Positions 55,074 through 63,784 of a stretch of DNA of 64,000 nucleotides are shown in pieces; within the stretch, counting starts at the first letter, position 1, and every line of letters starts with the position of its first letter. The notes beneath the pieces are model-generated. The model worked only from the letters and a program-made list of their open reading frames with translations, did no database searches and had not been told where the DNA came from. The position numbers and the translations under genes are program-made. Origin of the DNA: Planctomycetaceae bacterium. GTDB lineage: Bacteria > Planctomycetota > Planctomycetia > Planctomycetales > Planctomycetaceae. The stretch spans positions 62,001 to 126,000 of the forward strand of contig JAKFWC010000012.1 of the NCBI GenBank assembly GCA_021732975.1, written 5' to 3'.

Positions 55074-55461
55074 GCGTGGGTCATTGACGACGGGATGTCT
55101 GAATGGAGCGCAGCCAAGGCACTTTACGCCGTTCGCAGTCGAAAACGCGAACGTAATTTGCCGGAAATTGTTTAACCGCGACCCGATAAGAGGATCACTT
55201 GCGTTGTGCGCGGGTCTCCCGACCCCGCACAGGCGTTTGACCGCAGGTCTCCTCCGAATTGATGCAAAGTGGCCCGTACGCCGGGAGACCTTCGGTCGCG
55301 ACAAGGTGCGGGGTCGGGAGACCCGCGCACAACAACGGTCGCGGTTAAACATTGCGATACATTTGCATTTGGTTGATTGAGCGGAGTTCGTTGATGCACT
55401 AGACTGGTGGATTGTGTTTGTGCCGGTGTCGGGACATCGATCATCTTTGAGGAAGTCTGCT
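55074..55461. other. Divergent gap between ABC and Gfo/Idh genes
   Basis: It is dominated by the nested palindrome at 55170-55350. A promoter for each neighbour is expected outside it, but no clear boxes are seen. GAGGAAG near 55449 serves the Gfo/Idh start. Confidence 0.65.
55170..55350. repeat. Nested palindrome, about 180 bp
   Basis: Outer perfect 14-bp arms (GTTTAACCGCGACC, 55170-55183 and 55337-55350) enclose perfect 28-bp arms (GTTGTGCGCGGGTCTCCCGA..., 55203-55230 and 55306-55333). Inside these a third pair matches loosely (GACCGCAGGTCTCC / GGGAGACCTTCGGTC). It lies between divergent genes. Confidence 0.93.
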
Positions 55462-56835
55462 GTGAGCGACATGTTGAAGGACGGCCTTTCGCGCCGTGAT
55501 TTGTTGAAGACGACGGGGCAAGTCGCTGCGGCGTCGGCACTGGTCGGAAATCTGTCGTCGGGCTTGTATGCCGGGCAGAACAGCACCATTCAAATGGCCC
55601 TCGTCGGTTGCGGCGGGCGCGGCACCGGGGCGATTGCCAATGCGCTGTCCCGCAAGGGCGGACCAACCAAGCTGGTCGCGATGGCCGATGTCTTCAAGGA
55701 CCGCCTCGAAGCCAGCTACTCCGGCACGAAAGGTCCGTTCGACTCTCAGGTCGATGTGCCGGAAGACCGCAAGTTCCTCGGGTTCGATGCGTACAAGCAC
55801 GCAATGGATGCTCTGAAGCCAGGCGATGTTGTCATTCTCACCACCCCCGTAGCGTTCCGTTGGCCGATGTTCGCCTATGCGATCCAGAAGGGCCTGAACG
55901 TCTTCATGGAAAAGCCGACGACGGTCGACGGCCCCAGCACTCGCAAGATGCTGGCCCTCGCCGAAGAAGCGTCGAAGAAGAATCTCAAGGTCGCCGTCGG
56001 TTTGATGTGCCGCCACTGTGACGCCCGGCAGCAACTGCATGACAAAATCAAAGACGGTGCCATCGGCGACATCACGTTGCTACGGGCTTACCGAGCCGCG
56101 GGGACGACTGGCAACGCCGATGTCAAACCGAAGCCGGCCGACAAGAACGAACTCGAATACCAGATTCGCAACTTCCACGGCTTCCTGTGGCTCTCGGGTG
56201 GGGGGTTCAGCGATTTCCTCATCCACAACATTGATGAATCGTGCTGGATGAAGGATGCATGGCCGATTGAAGCCAAGGGCTTTGGTGGTCGGCATTACCG
56301 CGGCGATCTCATCGATCAGAACTTCGACAGCTACACGGTGGAGTACACTTTCGCCGATGGCACGAAGCTGATGCTCGAAGGCCGCACGATGCCCGGTTGT
56401 CATAACGAGTTCGCGAGCTATGCCCACGGCACAAAGGGTTCGGCGGTCATCTCGACCTCCGGCCACAGCCCGGCCCGCCCGCGGATTTACAGCTCGCAGA
56501 ACATCGGCAAGAAGAGCGATCTCGTCTGGGAATACGGTCAGAAGGAACCGAATCCCTACGAACTGGAATGGGATCACTTCCTGGATGCAATCCGTCAGAA
56601 CAAGCCCTACAACGAAGCCACGCGCGGCGCGGAAGCCAGCTTGGTGACCGCGATGGGCCGCATGGCGTGTCACACCGGCCAGGTCATCACCTGGGACGAC
56701 ATGCTCAATTGCGAGCATGAGTTCGCACCCAATGTCGACCAACTCAAGCTCGACGGCCCGTCCCCGCTGCTCGCCGACGCCAACGGCAAGTACCCACTGC
56801 CGCAACCGGGCTTGAAGAAGACCCGCGAGTATTAA
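55462..56835 (+). CDS. Gfo/Idh/MocA-family oxidoreductase, Tat-exported
   Basis: A 457-residue protein with Tat-like leader [22 protein letters not shown] Rossmann domain follows ([20 protein letters not shown], with EKPTT after the conserved loop), then the substrate domain ([22 protein letters not shown]). Export of NAD(P)-dependent enzymes of this family is common in planctomycetes; a sugar or sugar acid is the likely substrate. GTG at 55462 has GAGGAAG at good spacing; an ATG three codons later is the alternative. Confidence 0.9.
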   Translation: MSDMLKDGLSRRDLLKTTGQVAAASALVGNLSSGLYAGQNSTIQMALVGCGGRGTGAIANALSRKGGPTKLVAMADVFKDRLEASYSGTKGPFDSQVDVPEDRKFLGFDAYKHAMDALKPGDVVILTTPVAFRWPMFAYAIQKGLNVFMEKPTTVDGPSTRKMLALAEEASKKNLKVAVGLMCRHCDARQQLHDKIKDGAIGDITLLRAYRAAGTTGNADVKPKPADKNELEYQIRNFHGFLWLSGGGFSDFLIHNIDESCWMKDAWPIEAKGFGGRHYRGDLIDQNFDSYTVEYTFADGTKLMLEGRTMPGCHNEFASYAHGTKGSAVISTSGHSPARPRIYSSQNIGKKSDLVWEYGQKEPNPYELEWDHFLDAIRQNKPYNEATRGAEASLVTAMGRMACHTGQVITWDDMLNCEHEFAPNVDQLKLDGPSPLLADANGKYPLPQPGLKKTREY

Positions 56836-57183
56836 CCGCCAATTTTGCCCCTCGTTGACCGCAACCGGGGCATCCATCACCGCCATTGAGAGACGCCCAG
56901 GGATCGCCATCCTTGGGCGTCTCCGTTTCTTGAGTCGAAATCCCATCCCTTACGAAACGCGAGGCAGATCTTCTCGATGACACTGCCCTTGCTGATGCAG
57001 ATGTAAGCATTTGCGCTCGCTGCCTATCCGGAATCTGCCGATCTTTTTCCCTAAGCGATGTGCGAAAAACGCGGAGATCGTTCAAGTTTCCGTAAGGAAT
57101 GAGGACAGAGACGTGATCGCGTTTCACGATGTGCGTTTCACGTGGCGAATCAATCTCTCGCGAAAACCGGCGACTGAGGATCG
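56836..57183. other. Gap between Gfo/Idh and porin genes
   Basis: It contains a strong hairpin with T-rich tail (56890-56932) and no gene. The last part before the porin gene carries a purine-rich GAGGATCG ribosome-binding region. I see no clear promoter. Confidence 0.6.
56890..56932 (+). terminator. Intrinsic terminator of the Gfo/Idh gene
   Basis: A 15-bp stem with one mismatch (GAGACGCCCAGGGAT and complement) closes a CGCC loop and is followed by CGTTTCTT. It lies 55 bp after the stop codon. A related stem occurs in the purC leader. Confidence 0.75.
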
Positions 57184-58698
57184 ATGATGGTTGCACCTTT
57201 CCGAATGATCAGCGTGGCGTCGATGATCGTCACATTGCTAGTCTCAGGAGCCGCCGGCGCGGTACCGCATCCCATTCATCCTGAACCGGGCGCGTCACCG
57301 GATGCTGGTCTTTCACAGCGTGTGGAAAGTTTGGAAGCCGAATTGCAGGCGTTGCGGAATCGATTGTCCGCCGGAGGGCCGGTGGGGGCTCCGCCTAGCG
57401 ATGGCGTCACTCCAGCGAACGCCGAGTTCCTGCCGCCGTCCCCGGCAATCTACGAAGGGGGCTACAACTATCTCGCTCCGGCACCCGCCGCACCCGTTCC
57501 AGCGAAATATCCGAACGTCTCCATCAACGGCTTCTTCCAGGCCGATTCGCTGTGGTTTGGACAGGACGCCGAGAATCGCGCGAATGTCGGTGACATTCAG
57601 GACGGTTCCGACTTCCGCCGCACGCGGCTCTCCGCCAAAGGCGCGGTGGCCGACAACGTCAATTACTTCGTGCAAATGGACTTCGGCTTCTTCGGTCGGC
57701 CCACGTTCACCGACATCTGGGGCGAAGTAACACACGTCCCCGTGCTCGGTAACGTCCGCGTCGGCCAATGGAAGCAACCGTTCGGTCTCGAAACGGTAAC
57801 CAGTGTGCGGTATCAACCATTCCTCGAACGGTCGTTGTTGTTCCAAACCTTCATGCCGTTCCGCCACATCGGGGCGGGGTTTTACGATGTCAACGAAGAG
57901 CAAACGGCGACCTGGGCGATGTCGGTCTTTCGGACCGGGAACGATCAATTCGGCGGCGACATCACCGATGACGGGGGGTTCTCCACCGCGGGGCGTGTGA
58001 CCTACCTGCCCTACTTTGAAGATCATGGCGACAAGACACTCGACTACCTGCACCTCGGCATGGCGTACTGGTTCGGTGCGCCCGATAATGGCAAGTTCCG
58101 CTATGCCACGATTCCCGAAGCGTTCGTTGGCGCTTTCGGCGTCCCGGCCGGTTCAGTCCCCGGCACGAGTAAAGTCAACGTACCGTCCATTGCCAACGGG
58201 ACGCCTCCGTTTGCCGATACGGGGACGTTTGATGTCAACACGTTCGTTCATTTTGGCAGTGAGTTCCTGTGGGTTCGCGGACCGTTCTCCATTCAAAGCG
58301 AATCGATTCTGGCCAGTGTGGAGCAAACCGCAACGCGACCGCTGATGTTCTGGGGTTCGTATCTGGAAGGCTCGTACTTTCTGACGGGAGAAAGCCGAAC
58401 CTACGACCGTAAAGCCGGAGCATTGGATCGAATCACCCCGATCCACTCATTCACCCGCGACAACTGCGGCGATTACGGTCCCGGTGCATGGGAGGCCCTG
58501 TTCCGGGTCTCTCATCTCGATCTTAGTGCCGGCAACATCCGCGGCGGTGTGATGACCGACCTCACCGCCGGACTGAACTGGTACCTCAATGGTTACACGA
58601 AGTTCCAGTTAAACTACATCCGCTCGATGCTCGACAAAGCTCCCGCGGGTCCGAGCCGCGCCGATATCGCCGGCATCCGCATGCAGGTCGATTTCTGA
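57184..58698 (+). CDS. Porin O/P-like outer-membrane protein
   Basis: A 504-residue protein with signal peptide MISVASMIVTLLVSGAAGA. A short coiled coil follows (LSQRVESLEAELQALRNRL, about residues 44-63), as in OprP/OprO-type or OprB-like porins where it anchors to cell-wall material. A Pro-rich linker leads to a beta-barrel (VSINGFFQADSLWF, NVNYFVQMDFGFFG, NVRVGQWKQPFGLE, closing TKFQLNYIRSML ... AGIRMQVDF). It should form an outer-membrane channel. The solute (phosphate or another anion) is not certain. Confidence 0.9.
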   Translation: MMVAPFRMISVASMIVTLLVSGAAGAVPHPIHPEPGASPDAGLSQRVESLEAELQALRNRLSAGGPVGAPPSDGVTPANAEFLPPSPAIYEGGYNYLAPAPAAPVPAKYPNVSINGFFQADSLWFGQDAENRANVGDIQDGSDFRRTRLSAKGAVADNVNYFVQMDFGFFGRPTFTDIWGEVTHVPVLGNVRVGQWKQPFGLETVTSVRYQPFLERSLLFQTFMPFRHIGAGFYDVNEEQTATWAMSVFRTGNDQFGGDITDDGGFSTAGRVTYLPYFEDHGDKTLDYLHLGMAYWFGAPDNGKFRYATIPEAFVGAFGVPAGSVPGTSKVNVPSIANGTPPFADTGTFDVNTFVHFGSEFLWVRGPFSIQSESILASVEQTATRPLMFWGSYLEGSYFLTGESRTYDRKAGALDRITPIHSFTRDNCGDYGPGAWEALFRVSHLDLSAGNIRGGVMTDLTAGLNWYLNGYTKFQLNYIRSMLDKAPAGPSRADIAGIRMQVDF

Positions 58699-58705
58699 TC
58701 GCGTG

Positions 58706-58783
58706 GACGCCCAGGGGTTCTTAACCCTGGGTCTCTTTGTATTGGTGATTCAGGAGACCCACGGTTAAGAAACCGTGGGCGTC
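58706..58783. repeat. Long palindrome overlapping a stop codon
   Basis: 30-bp arms (GACGCCCAGGGGTTCTTAAC... and near-complement) around an 18-nt centre, between the porin gene and the convergent DMT transporter gene. Its right end overlaps the TGA of the transporter. Confidence 0.9.
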
Positions 58784-59645
58784 AGGCTTGTTTGGCGCTG
58801 CCGTATTGTACGAGCAACACCATCACCAGTACGCCACTAACGGCGATCAGTTGCCGAGCGGAAATCTGTTCGGCGTCGACCCATCCCCAACCGATGGCGA
58901 ACAATGGGACGAGGTTCGTCACCATCGCCGCAAATAACGGGCCTTCTTCCTGAATGAGCCGGTTGAACAGGCACGTCGCGATGCCCGTACCGAGAACGCC
59001 AAGGATCGCGATCGACCCCCACGCCGTGTTCCATGACGCCGTCACCGTTTCCGGTCCCGGCGTCATCATCGCCAGCGGCAACAGCATCACTCCCGAGCCA
59101 AACAGACACAGAAACGTTAACTCGATCGGCGGGATGTGCATCAACGACCGGCGAATCCAATTGTTCGCCATCGCATAAGTCAGCGGGACCGAGAACGCCA
59201 ATAGTAAATCGGCCACGGGCACCGCGCGCTGCCAGCCGTCCCACATCAGCACACACAGACACGCCAGTGCGCCACCGACACCAATGACCTGCCGTGCCGT
59301 CGGAACCGTGTTCAGAACGACGGTCGAAATTAACAACGTCAGCAGCGGCGTGAAGCCCACCGTCATGCCGATAAACGCGCTGCCGTGGCGACCAATCAAT
59401 TCCGGCTGAATGCAATATGGCCAAGCAAAGCCGGTGACGATGATCCCGAGGAGCGGCCAAAAATCTTTACGGCGAAAAGCTTGCGGTCGCTGCATCAGCC
59501 ACAACACGAGCAACAAGACCGCGGCCCCGAACAGCACGCGACCGGTTCCGATGGACAACGGTGATAACCGTCCCATCGCCCGCTTCATCAGAATGAAGCT
59601 GCTGCCCCAAATCGTGCAAATCAACGCAAACCAGACATACGACAT
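58782..59645 (-). CDS. EamA/DMT-family transporter
   Basis: A 287-residue inner-membrane protein with ten helices in two EamA repeats: FALICTIWGSSFILMKRAM begins the first and PLTYAMANNWIRR the second. Such proteins export amino acids, metabolites or drugs; substrate unknown. The ATG at MSYVWFALIC is chosen; 12 further codons upstream lack signals. The stop codon lies inside a palindromic repeat. Confidence 0.9.
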   Translation of the reverse strand: MSYVWFALICTIWGSSFILMKRAMGRLSPLSIGTGRVLFGAAVLLLVLWLMQRPQAFRRKDFWPLLGIIVTGFAWPYCIQPELIGRHGSAFIGMTVGFTPLLTLLISTVVLNTVPTARQVIGVGGALACLCVLMWDGWQRAVPVADLLLAFSVPLTYAMANNWIRRSLMHIPPIELTFLCLFGSGVMLLPLAMMTPGPETVTASWNTAWGSIAILGVLGTGIATCLFNRLIQEEGPLFAAMVTNLVPLFAIGWGWVDAEQISARQLIAVSGVLVMVLLVQYGSAKQA

Positions 59646-59730
59646 TCGCGGCTCCTGACGAGCCGACAATCGTCGTCGCACGAAGGTTCGCTGACAAGTC
59701 GAAGGATTGGTCTTTTATGGCGTTACGCTC

Positions 59731-59760
59731 TCTCGTGTGCCACGGCCGTGGCACACGAGA
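59731..59760. repeat. Palindrome family B, minimal perfect form
   Basis: A perfect 30-bp palindrome without loop, with arms TCTCGTGTGCCACGG. It carries the GTGTGCCACGG core of family B and lies between tdh and the transporter gene. Confidence 0.93.
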
Positions 59761-59772
59761 ATTATCAGGTTG

Positions 59773-60798
59773 TTACGACCAATCCAGGACCACTTTGCCG
59801 CAGTCGCCCTGCAGCATGGCGTCAAAGCCCTTCTGGAAGTCGGTATAGTGGAAGCGGTGCGTGATGACCGGCTTCAAATTCAGGCCCGATTGCAACATCA
59901 CGGTCATCTTGTACCATGTCTCGTACATTTCGCGTCCGTAGATGCCTTTGATCGTCAGCATGTTGAAAATGACGGCGTTCCAGTCGATCGCCATCTCTTT
60001 TTCGGGAATGCCGAGCATCGCAATCTTACCACCGTGGGCCATGTTCGTGATGAGGCTGTTGAACGCGGCAGGGCTGCCGGACATTTCGAGACCGACATCG
60101 AAGCCCTCTTTCATCCCGAGCTGTTTCTGCACATCGGCGAGACTCGTTTCCCGCGGATCAATGGCCACGGTCGCCCCCATTTTGCGCGCGAGTTCGAGGC
60201 GATACGGATTGAGATCGGTCACCACGACGAACCGCGCCCCCGCATGTTTCGCGACCGCGGCGCCCATCACACCAATCGGTCCAGCACCCGTGACGAGCAC
60301 GTCCTCGCCAAGCAGATCGAATGACAATGCCGTATGGACTGCGTTGCCGAACGGATCAAAAATCGAGGCGACTTCCAGATCGATATCGGGCGCGTGATGC
60401 CAGACGTTGGTCATCGGCAGGCTGATGTACTCGGCGAACGCCCCATCTCGGTTCACACCCACGCCTTTGGTATGCGCACACAAGTGCCGACGCCCCGCGA
60501 GACAGTTGCGGCATTGCCCGCAAACGACGTGTCCCTCACCACTGACGATTTCACCAGGATGGAAGTCGGTCACGTTCGATCCGACGGCGACGATCTCACC
60601 GACGAATTCGTGACCCACCGCCATCGGAACCGGAATCGTCTTCTGTGCCCACGCATCCCACTTGTAGATATGCAGATCGGTCCCGCAGATGCCGGTTTTC
60701 TTCACCTTGATGAGGACATCGTTGATCCCCACCTTCGGTTCGGGAATGTCATCCAGCCAGAGTCCCTTTTCGGCGTATTTCTTCACCAAGGCTTTCAC
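59773..60798 (-). CDS. tdh: L-threonine 3-dehydrogenase
   Basis: A 341-residue cytosolic zinc enzyme that oxidises L-threonine to 2-amino-3-oxobutyrate with NAD. The catalytic zinc ligands are Cys38, His63 and Glu64 ([19 protein letters not shown]). Structural zinc cysteines are 93, 96, 99 and 107. The NAD-binding loop is [19 protein letters not shown]. Length and residue numbers equal E. coli Tdh. The 2-amino-3-ketobutyrate ligase gene (kbl) is not beside it. It diverges from an XRE-cupin regulator gene. Confidence 0.96.
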   Translation of the reverse strand: MKALVKKYAEKGLWLDDIPEPKVGINDVLIKVKKTGICGTDLHIYKWDAWAQKTIPVPMAVGHEFVGEIVAVGSNVTDFHPGEIVSGEGHVVCGQCRNCLAGRRHLCAHTKGVGVNRDGAFAEYISLPMTNVWHHAPDIDLEVASIFDPFGNAVHTALSFDLLGEDVLVTGAGPIGVMGAAVAKHAGARFVVVTDLNPYRLELARKMGATVAIDPRETSLADVQKQLGMKEGFDVGLEMSGSPAAFNSLITNMAHGGKIAMLGIPEKEMAIDWNAVIFNMLTIKGIYGREMYETWYKMTVMLQSGLNLKPVITHRFHYTDFQKGFDAMLQGDCGKVVLDWS

Positions 60799-60815
60799 AG
60801 TCAGTCCTTAATCTA

Positions 60816-60907
60816 CGCTTTGCGGTTTCGCGCCCCGCGCTGAATTTTCCACAGTGTGAACCGACAACACCGGGAAGCGATTACCGCGGGGCGCGAACCC
60901 GCAAGCG
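60816..60907. repeat. Palindrome family D, full copy
   Basis: Arms of about 22 bp (CGCTTTGCGGTTTCGCGCCCC... and near-complement) around a centre of about 47 nt. It fills half of the 203-bp divergent gap between tdh and the regulator gene. Confidence 0.88.
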
Positions 60908-61001
60908 GGTGGGTGTCCTGTATTTCGGAATCGATGTGCGGTATCCTAGAATGATCTTTTCCGACTTGCAAGACATTTTTCCGAAATAACGGACAACGAC
61001 G

Positions 61002-61586
61002 ATGCCCGCGCGGAAACCTATTGTCGACTCCGATCCCCTCAACAGTCAGGTCAGCGAACGCGTCAAAGCGCAGCGCCAACATCGGGGATGGTCCCTCGAA
61101 CAGTTGGCCTCCGCCAGCGGCGTCAGTCGGTCGATGCTCAGCCAGATCGAACGCGGTGAAGCAAACCCTACGTTGGCGGTGACGTGCAAAATCGCGCTGG
61201 CCTTCGGTATGTCGCTCGCCGAGTTTGTGGATGTCCCCGGCGCAGGCGTGGCGATTCACGTCGTCCGAGTCGATGACCGGGCTGCGCTGTATCGCTCCGA
61301 CGAACATTGCGAAATTCGCACGCTGTCGCCGTTGCATCTCGAGAAGGATGTCGAGTTCTACCAGGTCCGTCTCAAACCCGGCGGGGCGCTCAACAGTGCG
61401 GCTCATTTTCAGGGCACGCGCGAGTTCCTCACCGTCGAACAAGGCAAGGTTCGCATTACCTCAGGCACCGAGAAATCGGAACTCAATCGCGGCGACTCCG
61501 CCAGCTACCGGGCCGATGTCCCGCACATCCTTGAAAACCTCGGCAAGTCGGACGCCACCGTGTTTCTGGTCGTGATCTACCAGTAG
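61002..61586 (+). CDS. XRE-cupin transcription regulator
   Basis: A 194-residue protein. Residues 18-72 form an XRE helix-turn-helix (RVKAQRQHRGWSLEQLASASGVSRSMLSQIERGEANPT). A linker leads to a cupin domain (about residues 105-190) with AAHFQGTREFLTVEQGKV and SYRADVPHILEN. Such regulators bind DNA and sense a small ligand in the cupin. The gene diverges from tdh, so it may control threonine breakdown; this is inference from position. Confidence 0.92.
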   Translation: MPARKPIVDSDPLNSQVSERVKAQRQHRGWSLEQLASASGVSRSMLSQIERGEANPTLAVTCKIALAFGMSLAEFVDVPGAGVAIHVVRVDDRAALYRSDEHCEIRTLSPLHLEKDVEFYQVRLKPGGALNSAAHFQGTREFLTVEQGKVRITSGTEKSELNRGDSASYRADVPHILENLGKSDATVFLVVIYQ

Positions 61587-61612
61587 AATGGCGACATCCA
61601 CGGAGAGAACCC

Positions 61613-62221
61613 ATGTCGACCGTCCCTATCCCGACTTACACGCCAGAACAATATCTCGAGCGCGAACGCCGGGCACAGACGAAGAGCCAATACTATCGCG
61701 GCGAGATTTTCGCGATGTCCGGTGCGAGCCGCGAACACATTCTGATTGCGGGGAACTTACACGCGGCTCTGCATAACGCCTTACGCGACCGACCGTGCGA
61801 GGTCTACACCAGTGATTTGCGTGTCAAAGTTCAACAGTCGGGACTTTACACATATCCCGATGTCACTGTTGCGTGCGGGGAACCAAAATTCGAGGACAAG
61901 CACGTCGACACCCTACTCAACCCACTCGTGTTGATCGAGGTGCTGTCCGAATCGACTGAAGCGTATGACCGCGGAGCGAAATCGGCGCAATATCGAAAAC
62001 TGCCATCCTTGCGGGAACTCGTGCTGGTGTCGTCGACGGGGATTCAAGTGGAACATTACCATCGCGGCGAGGATGGCCAATGGGGTTTCTGGGAAACCAG
62101 CGATAAAACCGCCTCGCTGGCACTGACATCCGTCGACATCACCGTTCCGCTGGAAGAGATCTATCGTCGTGTCGAATTCCCGCCGGTTTCTCCCGCCACC
62201 TCTGAAACAGGAACACCATGA
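61613..62221 (+). CDS. Uma2-family putative nuclease
   Basis: A 202-residue protein with the canonical Uma2 layout: TYTPEQYLERERRAQTKSQYYRGEIFAMSG, REHILIAGNLHAALHNALRDRPCEVYTSDLRV, TYPDVTVACG and LIEVLSESTEAYDRGAKSAQYRKLPSL. These supply the acidic and lysine positions of the PD-(D/E)XK fold. Its last codons overlap the sulfatase start by 4 bp (ATGA). Nuclease activity has not been shown for most members. Confidence 0.92.
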   Translation: MSTVPIPTYTPEQYLERERRAQTKSQYYRGEIFAMSGASREHILIAGNLHAALHNALRDRPCEVYTSDLRVKVQQSGLYTYPDVTVACGEPKFEDKHVDTLLNPLVLIEVLSESTEAYDRGAKSAQYRKLPSLRELVLVSSTGIQVEHYHRGEDGQWGFWETSDKTASLALTSVDITVPLEEIYRRVEFPPVSPATSETGTP

Positions 62222-63663
62222 TGTACAGTGTCAAAGCCGGGATCGGGTGCTGTTTGTTCTTCCTGATCACAAGCGTGACAACAGCGGCGGAGAAGTGGAA
62301 TGTTCTCTATATCGTCTCCGACGATTTGAACAACTCGCTCGGTTGTTACGGGCATCCGCTGGTGAAGTCGCCGAACATTGATCGGCTCGCCGCGCGGGGA
62401 ATGCGGTTTGACCGGGCGTATTGCCAGTTCCCGCTGTGCAATCCCAGCCGGTCGTCATTCCTCACCGGTTTGCGGCCCGACCAATCGACCGTCTTCGACA
62501 ACGCCCGTGAGTTTCGCACGGAAGTTCCCCAAGTCGTCACGCTGCCGCAATTGTTTCAACAACACGGTTACGCGGTGATGCGTGTCGGCAAGCTCTATCA
62601 CTACGGCGTCCCGACGCAGATCGGTACGGACGGTCTCGACGACAAGCCGTCGTGGCAGCGCGTCATCAATCCGCGCGGGCGGGACAAGGATGACGAACCG
62701 AAGATATTCACTTTGCAGCCAGGCCAATTCGGCGGCACCCTGAGTTGGCTGGCGGCCGATGGCGAAGACAGCGAACAAACCGATGGCAAAGGAGCCGCCG
62801 CGGTCGTGCAGTTGCTCGAAGAGCATAAAGACCAACCGTTCTTCATCGCCTGCGGATTCTATCGGCCCCACACGCCGTATGTGGCCCCCAAGTCCTACTT
62901 CACTCATTACCCGCTGGCAAAGTTGACACTGGCCGGTGGACCGGCGAATGATCGCGAGGACATTCCGCGGCCCGCACTCCCTGTCAATCCACCGCATTAC
63001 GGCATCAGTGAAACGCTGCAGCGGGAAGCGATGCAGGCCTATTTTGCCTCGATCGAATTCATGGACGCGCAGGTCGGCCATGTGCTCGATGCGCTGGATC
63101 GATTGAAGCTCACGGAGAAGACCGTTGTCGTCTTTCACAGCGACCACGGCTATCACCTCGGCGAACACGGGCTGTGGCAGAAGCAGAGTTTGTTTGAAGA
63201 ATCGGCTCGTGTCCCGGTCATCGTGTCCACACCCGGGATGAAGGCGCGAGGGAAGTCTTCGTCGCGATTAGTGGAATTGATTGATCTGTATCCCACCATG
63301 GCTGATGTCTGCGGTTTGCCGGTGCCAAAATGGCTTCCCGGCAAGAGCGTTGCACCCCTACTCGATGAACCGTCGCAACCCTGGAAACCCGCAGCCATTA
63401 CCCAGGTGCGGCGGGGTGGCGGCGGCAACAAAAAGAAAGTCGCCACTCCGGCCACGGTCGGTTACAGCCTGCGTTCCGAACGCTACCGCCTCACCGTGTG
63501 GGGCGATGGTGAGCAAGGCCTCGAACTCTACGATCACGAATCTGACCCACACGAATACACCAACCTCGCGCCCAGCCCAGTCCATGCGGAAACCGTTGCA
63601 ACACTCCGTAAGTTGTTGAAAGACACGTTGTCCGCCGCCCCGAGCGTGGATGAATTAAAATAG
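62218..63663 (+). CDS. Sulfatase (formylglycine type)
   Basis: A 481-residue secreted enzyme with signal peptide (CCLFFLITSVTTAAE). WNVLYIVSDDLNNSLGCYGH provides the metal-binding Asp pair. CNPSRSSFLTGLRP (Cys74) is the site of conversion to formylglycine. DHGYHLGEHGLWQKQS closes the active site. The sequence fits iduronate-2-sulfatase-like enzymes that cleave sulfate esters from polysaccharides, a common planctomycete theme. Translational coupling to the Uma2 gene is expected from the overlap. The substrate is not determinable. Confidence 0.95.
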   Translation: MMYSVKAGIGCCLFFLITSVTTAAEKWNVLYIVSDDLNNSLGCYGHPLVKSPNIDRLAARGMRFDRAYCQFPLCNPSRSSFLTGLRPDQSTVFDNAREFRTEVPQVVTLPQLFQQHGYAVMRVGKLYHYGVPTQIGTDGLDDKPSWQRVINPRGRDKDDEPKIFTLQPGQFGGTLSWLAADGEDSEQTDGKGAAAVVQLLEEHKDQPFFIACGFYRPHTPYVAPKSYFTHYPLAKLTLAGGPANDREDIPRPALPVNPPHYGISETLQREAMQAYFASIEFMDAQVGHVLDALDRLKLTEKTVVVFHSDHGYHLGEHGLWQKQSLFEESARVPVIVSTPGMKARGKSSSRLVELIDLYPTMADVCGLPVPKWLPGKSVAPLLDEPSQPWKPAAITQVRRGGGGNKKKVATPATVGYSLRSERYRLTVWGDGEQGLELYDHESDPHEYTNLAPSPVHAETVATLRKLLKDTLSAAPSVDELK

Positions 63664-63687
63664 CCTTCGCTTCGACAAAACTCCGTC

Positions 63688-63761
63688 AGAGCCGCGACCG
63701 TCAGGGATCGCGTTCTTGGACTAAAGATTTCAAAGAATACGCTCCCTGACGGTCGCGACTC
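63688..63761. repeat. Palindrome family A, copy 3
   Basis: Arms AGAGCCGCGACCGTCAGGGA... and near-complement around a centre of about 16 nt, just after the sulfatase stop. Matches the copies at 26195 and 34929. Confidence 0.9.
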
Positions 63762-63784
63762 GGGGGGTAACCAGGAATCATCCC

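Noticed and set aside
55074-55589. N-terminal extension of the ABC ATPase by 172 codons
   Set aside because: It would cross the whole nested palindrome and the Gfo/Idh start; the ATPase fold begins directly at the chosen ATG.
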